Position numbers and translations under genes: made by a program. This document shows positions 1 to 6,131 of a DNA stretch of 6,275 nt, one piece after another. The notes below the pieces were generated by a model, which ran no database searches, had not been told where the DNA came from, and worked only from the letters and a program-made list of their open reading frames with translations. The stretch is from Ruminococcaceae bacterium UBA7075 (lineage in GTDB: Bacteria > Bacillota > Clostridia > Oscillospirales > Acutalibacteraceae): positions 1 to 6,275 of the forward strand of contig DKZL01000033.1 of the NCBI GenBank assembly GCA_002493635.1, written 5' to 3'. The first letter of the stretch is position 1. Each line of letters starts with the position of its first letter.

Positions 1-37
1 GGCGCTGCTAGTAACAGAGCCTTTTAGGCGCATCTGA
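1..37 (+). other. possible 3' end of an upstream gene or dispersed element (truncated by window)
   Basis: Reading from base 2, one frame stays open to a TGA at 35-37 and gives ALLVTEPFRRI, only four bases before a strong terminator hairpin. This fits the tail of a plus-strand gene. The stretch is clearly more GC-rich than the AT-rich DNA after it. The other two plus frames stop at 9-11 and 25-27. The conceptual peptide, read together with the hairpin, feels familiar as a recurring intergenic sequence in Clostridia that is sometimes annotated as a tiny hypothetical protein. That is memory only and cannot be checked here. No function can be assigned. Confidence 0.25.
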
Positions 38-41
38 AATA

Positions 42-69
42 CCACCGGCTTTGCCGGTGGATTTTTATT
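42..69 (+). terminator. rho-independent terminator
   Basis: CCACCGGC (42-49) pairs perfectly with GCCGGTGG (53-60) across a three-base TTT loop, and ATTTTTATT follows directly. This is an 8-bp, GC-rich stem with a U-tract, so it is a strong intrinsic terminator. It should insulate the debranching enzyme gene from whatever lies upstream of the window. Confidence 0.88.
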
Positions 70-270
70 GTCGAAGCAACAAGGTTGTCGTTATGGTCAA
101 AATCTTTGATTTTTCGTTAAAGGATGCCTGACAGTAACAACAGATTTCCTCCTGATTTTATATAAATGGTAAGTTATTATATAATTGAATTATTTTATAA
201 TAAAGTAATAATTATAATGTTAGAATAATATTGAAAAGCAATAATAGACAATTTATCGGCAAAAACTTTG

Positions 271-298
271 TTGAAAAGTTACTTTAAATTAATATAAT
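271..298 (+). promoter_or_regulatory. vegetative (sigma-A type) promoter of the debranching enzyme gene
   Basis: TTGAAA (271-276) and TATAAT (293-298) are separated by 16 bp, with five of six and six of six matches to the consensus hexamers. Transcription would begin near 305 and leave an untranslated leader of about 40 nt. The rest of 70-346 is very AT-rich and holds no gene, RNA or clear operator that I can see. A second TATAAT at 213-218 lacks a properly spaced -35 partner. Confidence 0.65.
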
Positions 299-346
299 AT
301 TATATGTATAAAATTTATTCTGTTTAATCATTTGGAGGGGTAATAA

Positions 347-2434
347 ATGATTAGGGAGTTGAAACCAACAGATATTGTCAGTGGTTTTAAAGTCCGTCCG
401 GGATATTATTTGACGAATGGCGCCACGCCTGTTCATGGCGGTGTAAATTTTACTATCCATTCAATATATGCGACCTCATGTACACTGTTGCTTTTTAAAC
501 CGGGAGCAAAGGAGCCTTATGCAAGGCTCAGATTTCCGGATTCATATAAAATCGGTAACACATATTCAATGATTGTTTTCAATCTGGATGTTACTGACTT
601 TGAATATGCTTATTCTTTTGACGGTCCGTATGACGAGTCAAAAGGATTGATTTTCGATAAGAATAAATATGTTCTTGATCCTTATGCCAAGGCTGTAACA
701 GGTCAGAGTAACTGGGGTGAACGTCAGGATGACAGTTGCGTTTATAAGGCAAGAGTTGTAAGCAGCAATTACGATTGGGGCAACTCTACAAAACCTGCTC
801 TTCCGTTTGAAGAACTGATTATTTATGAAACGCACGTAAGAGGATTTACCCAGGACAAATCGTCCGGAGTAAATAATAACGGTACCTTTGCGGGAATTAA
901 AGAAAAAATTCCATATCTTAAAGAACTCGGCATCAACGCTATTGAGCTTATGCCTGTGTTTGAATTTGATGAAATGGGTTCTTACCGTAACTTTGACGGT
1001 GAACAGCTTTATGATTATTGGGGTTATAATACAGTTTGCTTCTTTGCTCCGAATACAAGCTACGAGTCTGACCATGAGCATCATTTTGAGGGTACAGAGC
1101 TTAAAGAGCTTATACACGAGCTGCATTCAAACGGTATAGAGATAATTCTTGATGTTGTGTTCAATCATACGGCAGAGGGCAATGAACTCGGTCCGTACTT
1201 TTCTTTCAAGGGGTTGGACAACAATATTTATTATATGCTGACTCCTGACGGCAAGTATTACAATTTCAGCGGCTGCGGTAATGTTCTCAATTGTAATCAG
1301 CCTGTTGTACAAAAGTTTATTCTTGATTGTTTAAGATACTGGGTTACGGAGTATCGTGTTGACGGATTCCGTTTTGACCTTGCGTCAATTCTCGGCAGAA
1401 ACGAGGACGGTTCTCCAATGGAAAAGCCTCCTTTGCTCAAGAGCCTTGCTTTCGACCCGATTTTGGGCGATGTCAAGCTGATTGCCGAGGCATGGGATGC
1501 AGGCGGACTTTATCAGGTCGGCAGTTTCCCTTCATGGAACAGATGGGCAGAGTGGAACGGTAAATACCGTGATGATTTAAGACGTTTTCTGAAAGGCGAC
1601 GGCGGTCTTGCGTGGGCTGCTGCGCAGCGTATTACAGGCTCAAAGGATTTGTATGACCCGACATACAGAGGCAACAATGCTTCCGTAAACTTTCTTACCT
1701 GTCATGACGGTTTTACTATGTATGATATGTATTCGTATAACGAGAAGCATAATTATAAAAACGGATGGAACAATACTGACGGTGCAAATGATAACAACAG
1801 CTGGAACTGCGGTGCTGAAGGTGAAACGAACGATTTCAATGTTAATAATCTGAGAAACAGGATGTGCAAAAATGCCTTTGCAACCCTTATGTGCAGCAGG
1901 GGAGCGGCACTGTTTCTTGCAGGCGATGAGTTTTGCAATACTCAGTTCGGCAATAACAACGCTTATTGTCAGGACAATATCGTTTCATGGCTTGACTGGA
2001 GCAGAAAAGAAAAGTATAGTAAATTTTTTGAATTTTGCAAATATATGATTTCATTCCGCAAGCGTTTTCATGTGATTACCGACAACAGCGGCGCTACAAC
2101 ATCAAGCCTGCCGCCTGTAAGCGTACATTCAAACATTCCTTGGCAAACCAATTTTAATGACCATTCAAGAATGGTTGGAGTAATGTATGCAGGCGTAAAC
2201 CGTGAGAATAAAAATCTTGACGAGATTGTTTATTTTGGTGTTAATGCGTACTGGAAGAATGTTAATGTTGAGCTTCCTGAGTTGCCGAGCGGATATGTAT
2301 GGAAGCTGTATGTTGATACAGGCAGAAATGCAGATGATGTGATTGTAGAGAATAAAAATATCTATCTTTATAATCGCTGCATTTCAATGCACGGCAGGTC
2401 TGTAATTGCAGTTGTTGCAGAAAAAATTCAATAA
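347..2434 (+). CDS. glgX: glycogen/starch debranching enzyme, GH13 isoamylase/GlgX-like
   Basis: This 695-residue protein probably hydrolyses alpha-1,6 branch linkages in glycogen or limit dextrins in the cytosol; no signal peptide is visible. Residues about 12-120 look like the N-terminal CBM48/isoamylase-N beta-sandwich. The catalytic barrel starts near residue 157 with the IYETHVRGFT strand typical of this group. All four GH13 signatures are present: DVVFNH (269-274), GFRFDL with nucleophile D344, LIAEAWD with acid/base E381, and FLTCHDG with D454. Residues about 600-695 form a C-terminal beta domain. Its length suits GlgX/TreX/isoamylase proteins, and LIAEAWD resembles the GlgX LIAEPWD. 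The ATG follows GGAGGGG (334-340) by six bases. It appears to be a single-gene unit with its own promoter. Exact specificity (GlgX, isoamylase or pullulanase type) cannot be settled from sequence; the GH13 debranching family is secure. Confidence 0.9.
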   Translation: MIRELKPTDIVSGFKVRPGYYLTNGATPVHGGVNFTIHSIYATSCTLLLFKPGAKEPYARLRFPDSYKIGNTYSMIVFNLDVTDFEYAYSFDGPYDESKGLIFDKNKYVLDPYAKAVTGQSNWGERQDDSCVYKARVVSSNYDWGNSTKPALPFEELIIYETHVRGFTQDKSSGVNNNGTFAGIKEKIPYLKELGINAIELMPVFEFDEMGSYRNFDGEQLYDYWGYNTVCFFAPNTSYESDHEHHFEGTELKELIHELHSNGIEIILDVVFNHTAEGNELGPYFSFKGLDNNIYYMLTPDGKYYNFSGCGNVLNCNQPVVQKFILDCLRYWVTEYRVDGFRFDLASILGRNEDGSPMEKPPLLKSLAFDPILGDVKLIAEAWDAGGLYQVGSFPSWNRWAEWNGKYRDDLRRFLKGDGGLAWAAAQRITGSKDLYDPTYRGNNASVNFLTCHDGFTMYDMYSYNEKHNYKNGWNNTDGANDNNSWNCGAEGETNDFNVNNLRNRMCKNAFATLMCSRGAALFLAGDEFCNTQFGNNNAYCQDNIVSWLDWSRKEKYSKFFEFCKYMISFRKRFHVITDNSGATTSSLPPVSVHSNIPWQTNFNDHSRMVGVMYAGVNRENKNLDEIVYFGVNAYWKNVNVELPELPSGYVWKLYVDTGRNADDVIVENKNIYLYNRCISMHGRSVIAVVAEKIQ

Positions 2435-2447
2435 TGTTATTTAAATA

Positions 2448-2527
2448 GTAGGGAACGACCCCCGTGTCGTTCCTGACTTCAACAACAGCATTGTGTTATT
2501 AGGAACGACACGGGGGTCGTTCCCTAC
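2448..2527. repeat. 27-bp perfect inverted repeat with nested palindromes (REP/MITE-like)
   Basis: The left arm (2448-2474) and right arm (2501-2527) are perfect reverse complements over 27 bp, separated by a 26-nt spacer. Each arm is itself palindromic: GGAACGAC, a CCCCGT or ACGGGG centre, then GTCGTTCC. The element can therefore fold as one long hairpin or as two tandem 8-bp hairpins with six-base loops. It starts 13 bases after the debranching enzyme stop codon. Its GC-rich arms contrast with the AT-rich surroundings. No U-tract follows directly, so it is not a textbook terminator, although it could stabilise the 3' end of the mRNA. No ORF lies inside and no obvious target duplication flanks it. 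Its compact symmetric form suggests a dispersed non-autonomous repeat. Confidence 0.85.
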
Positions 2528-2583
2528 GCAGAATTTTGTTAAGACTTTATTTGTTTTTATTCCAAAATTTCTCATAGAACCAT

Positions 2584-2637
2584 TTGTACAACTAATAGAT
2601 ATAGGCTATAAAATCACCAATTTTGATTTGATACAAT
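2584..2637 (+). promoter_or_regulatory. candidate promoter region of the SOD-like gene
   Basis: Two overlapping possibilities exist. One is TTGTAC (2584-2589), a 17-bp spacer and TATAAA (2607-2612), with a weak -35. The other is an extended -10, TGATACAAT (2629-2637), with no clear -35, which would start RNA near 2644. The promoter must lie here, because the long inverted repeat separates this gene from the one upstream. I see no convincing PerR or Fur box. Confidence 0.35.
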
Positions 2638-2673
2638 ATTATATTAAGGTATTGATTATTGGGTGGTGATTAA

Positions 2674-3180
2674 TTGAACAGAAATAAAATAAATTCAAGG
2701 TTTTGCGGTTTAATATCGGCTTTGCGTAATCCGCCGCAGGCTCAGGCGATGATTAAGGGTGACAGCGAATATTCGGAAATAAACGGAAAAATTCGTTTTT
2801 ACGGAACACAGTTTGGTGTTCTTGTAGCTGCCGAGGTGTTCTGTTTGCCGACTTCAAAATCGGAATGCGGTAATCGTGTGTTCGGATTTCATATTCACGA
2901 GGGTGATATGTGCAGTGGTGACAGTAATGATCAGTTTTCGGGTGCAATGGCACATTACAACCCGTGTGATTGCAAACATCCGCATCACGCAGGGGATATG
3001 CCCCCGCTGTTTGAAAATGACGGCTACGCATTCAATGTATTCCTTACAGACAGGTTTGAGATAAACGAGATAATCGGCAGAACTGTCATTATACATTCAA
3101 ATCCTGATGATTTTACAACTCAGCCGTCAGGAGATTCAGGTGCTAAGATTGCCTGTGGAGTTATCAAGCGGTGTGTGTGA
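2674..3180 (+). CDS. Cu/Zn superoxide dismutase-like protein (cytosolic)
   Basis: This 168-residue protein of the SodC fold would dismutate superoxide to peroxide and oxygen. Metal ligands line up with human SOD1: Cu ligands H73 and H75 (GFHIHE), bridging H94, Zn ligands H102, H105 and D108 (HHAGD), and Cu ligand H141 (IIHSNPDD). C80 and C161 (IACGVI) match the conserved disulfide. Oddities: the zinc loop between the second and third Zn ligands is six residues shorter than in SOD1, it holds an extra C98-x-C100, and Lys158 replaces the active-site Arg. No signal or lipobox is present, unlike most bacterial SodC. The start is TTG at 2674. GGTGGTGAT (2662-2670) precedes it as a strong ribosome site, an in-frame TAA at 2671 blocks any earlier start, and the next ATG (residue 26) would remove the first strand. 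Fold call is firm; catalytic activity is inferred. Confidence 0.85.
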   Translation: MNRNKINSRFCGLISALRNPPQAQAMIKGDSEYSEINGKIRFYGTQFGVLVAAEVFCLPTSKSECGNRVFGFHIHEGDMCSGDSNDQFSGAMAHYNPCDCKHPHHAGDMPPLFENDGYAFNVFLTDRFEINEIIGRTVIIHSNPDDFTTQPSGDSGAKIACGVIKRCV

Positions 3181-3203
3181 TTTAGTATAATTTATATATA
3201 TAC

Positions 3204-3247
3204 AAAAAGAGGAAACAGCGTTTTTACTGTTTCCTCAATTTTTATTT
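3204..3247. terminator. bidirectional rho-independent terminator
   Basis: GAGGAAACAG (3209-3218) and CTGTTTCCTC (3227-3236) form a perfect 10-bp stem with an 8-nt loop. On the plus strand AATTTTTATTT follows; on the minus strand TTTTT follows (complement of 3204-3208). It can end both the SOD-like transcript and the convergent perR-rubrerythrin-rubredoxin transcript. Confidence 0.9.
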
Positions 3248-3255
3248 GCAAAATT

Positions 3256-3411
3256 TTATTCAGCGGAAAACTGGTCTTTGCCTACTGAGCAAAGCGGACA
3301 TACCCAATCCTCGGGAACTTCTTCCCATGGAGTGCCCGGAGCAACGCCGTTATCGGGGTCGCCTACCGCAGGGTCATATACATAACCGCATACATCGCAT
3401 ACATATGTCAT
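3256..3411 (-). CDS. rubredoxin
   Basis: A 51-residue one-electron carrier with a single Fe(Cys)4 centre, read on the minus strand from ATG at 3411-3409 to TAA at 3258-3256. The four iron ligands are C5 and C8 (YVCDVCGY) and C38 and C41 (WVCPLC). Typical family residues around them include GYVYDPAVGDPDNGVAPGT and the WVCP aromatic. Length matches the usual 50-55 residues. The ribosome site GAGGT (3419-3423) lies seven bases before the ATG. Only 13 bases separate it from the rubrerythrin stop, so the two are very probably co-transcribed and perhaps translationally coupled. The likely role is to pass electrons from an NAD(P)H:rubredoxin oxidoreductase, not in this window, to rubrerythrin for peroxide or oxygen reduction. 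Confidence 0.93.
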   Translation of the reverse strand: MTYVCDVCGYVYDPAVGDPDNGVAPGTPWEEVPEDWVCPLCSVGKDQFSAE

Positions 3412-3424
3412 ATTTGTTACCTCA

Positions 3425-3961
3425 TTAACCGAAATATCTCTTTAAAAGACCTGCAAAACCAGCGCCGTGTCTTGCTTCGTCCTTAGCCATCTCGTGAACT
3501 GTGTCGTGAATAGCGTCGAGGTTTGCTGCCTTTGCACGCTTAGCAAGGTCAAACTTACCTGCACAAGCACCGGCTTCAGCATCTGCACGCATCTGAAGGT
3601 TCTTCTTTGTGCTGTCTGTGATAACTTCACCGAGAAGCTCAGCAAACTTAGCAGCGTGCTCAGCCTCTTCAAAAGCATACTTTGTGAAAGCAGCAGAAAT
3701 CTCAGGATAACCCTCTCTGTCAGCAACTCTTGCCATTGCAAGATACATACCAACTTCGCTGCACTCACCGTTAAAGTTAGCTCTTAAATCCTCAATAATA
3801 TCTTCGCTTACACCCTGAGCAACGCCTACTTCGTGAACTGTTGCATAAGAAGCGTCCTCCTGTAACTTAAACTTTGAAGCAGGAGCTTTACACTGAGGGC
3901 AAGCCTCAGGAGCTTCGGGACCTTCGTAAACATAACCGCATACTGTGCAATACCATTTCAT
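3425..3961 (-). CDS. reverse rubrerythrin (N-terminal rubredoxin domain, C-terminal diiron domain)
   Basis: This 178-residue cytosolic peroxidase reduces hydrogen peroxide, and in characterised clostridial homologues also oxygen, to water. Its domain order is reversed compared with classical rubrerythrin. Residues 1-35 form a short rubredoxin-like Fe(Cys)4 domain with C5, C8, C21 and C24. Residues about 45-178 form a ferritin-like four-helix bundle with diiron ligand motifs: GECSE (E66), EEAEH (E99, H102), E129 in helix three, and DEARH (E162, H165). This arrangement matches the 'reverse rubrerythrin' group of Clostridia. The ATG follows AAAGGAG (3970-3976) by eight bases. The gene lies 47 nt downstream of perR on the same strand and just before rubredoxin. 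I find no strong promoter in the 47-nt gap, so transcription from perR is likely, although a weak internal promoter is possible. Confidence 0.93.
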   Translation of the reverse strand: MKWYCTVCGYVYEGPEAPEACPQCKAPASKFKLQEDASYATVHEVGVAQGVSEDIIEDLRANFNGECSEVGMYLAMARVADREGYPEISAAFTKYAFEEAEHAAKFAELLGEVITDSTKKNLQMRADAEAGACAGKFDLAKRAKAANLDAIHDTVHEMAKDEARHGAGFAGLLKRYFG

Positions 3962-4008
3962 AATTATTTCTCCTTTGTAATAAATATAAGTATAGTGTTA
4001 ATGACAAT

Positions 4009-4413
4009 TTAAAGAGTGTCATCGGCTCTATTGTTGGAACATTCGGGACACAAGCCGTAATAGATTACATATTTGCTCTCTACTTTATAGCCTGCACTTT
4101 CAAGCTCGCGATTTTCGCTGTAAGCAGCATTTGAATCTCTGACATCTAAAACTTTGCCGCATAAGTTGCAGACAAAGTGAGGATGGGGTTTGGTGTTTGC
4201 GTCAATGTGCTCTTCACCGTTAATGCTGCATACAACATTAACCTTACCCTCACTTTTAAAAAGCGCAATGTTGCGGTATACAGTGCCAAGACTCAAATCA
4301 GGAATTTCAGGCTTCAGCTTTTCATAAATCCATTTTGCACTCGGATGTGAGGTTGTGTTGCAAACGGCATTATAAATCGCATTTCGCTTTGAACTGAAAT
4401 TTCGTTTAGCCAT
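4009..4413 (-). CDS. perR: Fur-family peroxide-responsive repressor PerR
   Basis: This 134-residue winged-helix regulator senses peroxide by metal-catalysed oxidation of its own histidines and then releases DNA. Residues 1-65 form the DNA-binding domain, with the LSLGTVYRNIALF recognition region (40-52). The regulatory metal ligands match B. subtilis PerR in spacing: H23, D71, H77, H79 and D90 (B. subtilis H37, D85, H91, H93, D104), a constant offset of 14. The structural zinc cysteines C82, C85, C122 and C125 also match exactly (C96, C99, C136, C139). Asp at position 90 fits PerR; Fur usually has Glu here. The N-terminus is 14 residues shorter. Ribosome site AAGGAA (4422-4427) lies eight bases before the ATG. 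Position next to reverse rubrerythrin and rubredoxin supports control of peroxide defence and probably of itself. Confidence 0.9.
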   Translation of the reverse strand: MAKRNFSSKRNAIYNAVCNTTSHPSAKWIYEKLKPEIPDLSLGTVYRNIALFKSEGKVNVVCSINGEEHIDANTKPHPHFVCNLCGKVLDVRDSNAAYSENRELESAGYKVESKYVIYYGLCPECSNNRADDTL

Positions 4414-4487
4414 ATCCTTTTTTCCTTGTTAAAATCTAAAAGATAAAAGTAAAAATTATTCCTATTTGTATATTTTGCATCTAAAAA

Positions 4488-4502
4488 CAATAATCACTAT
4501 TA
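4488..4502. promoter_or_regulatory. candidate PerR operator in the divergent intergenic region
   Basis: On the minus strand the site reads TAATAGTGATTATTG, matching 10 of 14 specified positions of the PerR consensus TTATAATNATTATAA, with a palindromic AATAGTGATTATT core. It lies about 75 nt upstream of the perR start. A TATACA about 17 bp further downstream on that strand could be the -10 hexamer, in which case the site would cover the -35. The region is very AT-rich, so chance matches are common. The rest of 4414-4590 shows no gene and no clear promoter for the deacetylase. Confidence 0.4.
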
Positions 4503-4590
4503 ACTTTGAATATATAGTAACATATCAATTGCATTTTATATTTATTTTGAAGAATTATAAACAAATAATATATGGAAATTTGGTGGTATT

Positions 4591-5463
4591 ATGCTTAAAA
4601 GCAGAATAAAATCATTTGTTTTTATGATTTTAATTTTTATAGTTGTGATTTGTTTCTTAATTTCAGGCGATTTAAATTCTGTTGAAACTTTAAAAAATTC
4701 TGAAGATGACGTTTTTGTGCCAATAATTATGTATCATTCACTTCTCAAAGATACCTCTCTGCAAAATGATTACACTATTTCACCTACATTGTTTGAAAAT
4801 GACCTTAAATATCTGAAGGAGAATAATTATACTTCTGTTACTGTAGCTGATTTGATTGATTATGTATATAATGACAAACCTTTGCCTGAAAAGTGTATTA
4901 TGCTGACCTTTGATGACGGTTATTATAATAACTATTATTATGCTTTTCCTCTGCTGAAAAAATATGAATATAAAGCAGTAATATCACCGATAGCTTCAAT
5001 GACGGAATCCTATACTCAGAATAACGAGATTTCAGTCAATTACGGGCATATCTCTGTAGACAACATCAAAGAAATGGTACAGTCAGGATATGTTGAGATT
5101 CAGAATCATTCTTACGATATGCATAGACTTAAACCGCGAATGGGTGTGAATAAAAAGAAGGGAGAAGCCTTTGACAGCTATAAATCCAATATAGAAAAAG
5201 ACATTATAACAGCGCAAAATTATCTTAAAGACAATACAGGAATATCTCCGCAGTGCTTTGTGTATCCCTTTGGAGCAAAGTGTGAGGAAACGGAAAAGAT
5301 TATTAAGGAACTCGGATTCAAGTGCACGCTTACCTGTACCGAGGAACCCAATTACATAAGCAAATCGGAAGATTCTCTTATCAATCTCGGTCGATACCGC
5401 CGTGATAATGGCGAGAGTATGGAAGCTCTGATAAACAGAATCAATAAAAGTGCTGATAATTGA
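4591..5463 (+). CDS. membrane-anchored polysaccharide deacetylase (NodB/CE4 family)
   Basis: A 290-residue extracytoplasmic enzyme that probably removes N-acetyl groups from a cell-wall or surface glycan. Residues 8-24 form one hydrophobic segment after a K/R-rich start and lack an obvious cleavage site, which suggests an uncleaved anchor. The NodB domain follows: PIIMYHS (44-50) as the first strand, TFDDGY (106-111) with catalytic base D108 and metal ligand D109, HSYDMH (173-178) with metal ligands H173 and H178, and CFVYPFG (222-228). The MYHS and HSYDMH forms resemble IcaB/PgaB-type deacetylases more than classical peptidoglycan PgdA; the exact substrate is open. The ATG at 4591 is preceded by TGGTGG (4581-4586). 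The gene is divergent from perR and could share its operator region. The amidase-like gene follows after 125 nt on the same strand. Confidence 0.85.
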   Translation: MLKSRIKSFVFMILIFIVVICFLISGDLNSVETLKNSEDDVFVPIIMYHSLLKDTSLQNDYTISPTLFENDLKYLKENNYTSVTVADLIDYVYNDKPLPEKCIMLTFDDGYYNNYYYAFPLLKKYEYKAVISPIASMTESYTQNNEISVNYGHISVDNIKEMVQSGYVEIQNHSYDMHRLKPRMGVNKKKGEAFDSYKSNIEKDIITAQNYLKDNTGISPQCFVYPFGAKCEETEKIIKELGFKCTLTCTEEPNYISKSEDSLINLGRYRRDNGESMEALINRINKSADN

Positions 5464-5526
5464 GGAAATTTACATTCTGTCGGCACATTTAGCGGAAGAA
5501 ATTTAATCAGTATCTCCTTAAGAATG

Positions 5527-5555
5527 ATGTCAACCCTCAAATTTATGAATATTAT
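5527..5555 (+). promoter_or_regulatory. weak candidate promoter of the amidase-like gene
   Basis: ATGTCA (5527-5532) and TATTAT (5550-5555) are spaced by 17 bp, matching four and five of six consensus positions. RNA would start near 5562, just ahead of the ribosome site. A better TATAAT at 5563-5568 would start RNA inside the ribosome site, so it is less likely to be used. Read-through from the deacetylase gene is an alternative, since no terminator is visible between the two. Confidence 0.3.
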
Positions 5556-5588
5556 ATATGTGTATAATGAATTTTGGAGGTAGAAATT

Positions 5589-6131
5589 ATGCCAAAGGTT
5601 TATCTCAGTCCGTCTCTTCAGGAGTTCAATCCTTATGTCGGCGGAGGAAATGAAGAGTATTATATGAATCTGGTAGCCGACGCAATGGAACCGTATCTTA
5701 AAGCAAGCGGAATAGATTTTGAACGCAACAGTCCCGAGATGACGCTTTCGCAGGCAATAACAGATTCAAACAGAGGAGATAATGATTTGCACCTTGCAAT
5801 ACACAGCAATGCTGCTCCGCCGTCAGCGGCAGGTCAGTACAGAGGAGCAGATATTTATTACTACCCGACGAGCACCAATGCAAGAAGATTTGCCGACATC
5901 ATAAAGGGTAACTATGAGAATACCTATTATTTGCCGAATGATATTGATGTTATTCCGACAACCTCGCTTGCAGAGGTCAGAAGAACCAAGGCGCCTGCCG
6001 CACTGATTGAAGTAGCATATCATGATAATCCTGCCGATGCACAGTGGATAAGAGATAATATTAACAATATTGCGGAGAGCTTGTCAAAATCAATCGCCGA
6101 TTATTTTGGTGTTCCGTTTGTAAGACCATGA
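5589..6131 (+). CDS. N-acetylmuramoyl-L-alanine amidase-like protein (Amidase_3 fold)
   Basis: A 180-residue protein of the zinc amidase family that cleaves between muramic acid and the stem peptide of peptidoglycan. Visible family marks are NEEYYMNLVADAM (21-33), with the Glu that normally binds zinc (E22 or E23), DLHLAIHSNAAP (66-77) with zinc ligand H72, GADIYYY (86-92), and LIEVAYHDN (139-147) with catalytic E141. The usual first zinc ligand, His of DPGHGG, is replaced: the first strand reads VYLSPSLQEFN (4-14). No signal peptide or wall-binding repeat is present, so export is unclear. The ATG at 5589 is chosen because GGAGG (5576-5580) lies eight bases before it. An in-frame TTG at 5574 overlaps that ribosome site and is not credible. 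It follows the deacetylase on the same strand, which suggests a shared cell-wall role. Enzymatic activity is uncertain. Confidence 0.75.
   Translation: MPKVYLSPSLQEFNPYVGGGNEEYYMNLVADAMEPYLKASGIDFERNSPEMTLSQAITDSNRGDNDLHLAIHSNAAPPSAAGQYRGADIYYYPTSTNARRFADIIKGNYENTYYLPNDIDVIPTTSLAEVRRTKAPAALIEVAYHDNPADAQWIRDNINNIAESLSKSIADYFGVPFVRP

Noticed and set aside
115..155. Minus-strand AGGAGG followed by a TTG, considered as a small gene
   Set aside because: The frame ends after seven codons, so there is no supportable product.
638..1126. 162-codon open frame on the minus strand inside the debranching enzyme gene
   Set aside because: It lies fully opposite a well-supported GH13 gene with all catalytic motifs, has no ribosome site that I can see, and its conceptual protein has no recognisable domain.
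3246..3428. 60-codon plus-strand open frame
   Set aside because: It covers the minus-strand rubredoxin gene, whose four cysteines and ribosome site are clear.
3467..3787. Open frame on the plus strand opposite rubrerythrin
   Set aside because: It is a shadow of the minus-strand rubrerythrin codons; the conceptual protein is low-complexity and rich in Cys, Ser and Leu with no family marks.
5464..5583. Frame staying open for 39 codons after the deacetylase TGA, considered as read-through or a disrupted C-terminus
   Set aside because: The NodB domain is complete before the stop, the translated tail resembles no deacetylase end, and a stop-free run of this length can arise by chance.
5574..5588. 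TTG start at 5574 for the amidase-like gene
   Set aside because: The TTG overlaps the GGAGG ribosome site at 5576-5580; the ATG at 5589 has correct spacing and starts with the family-like first strand.
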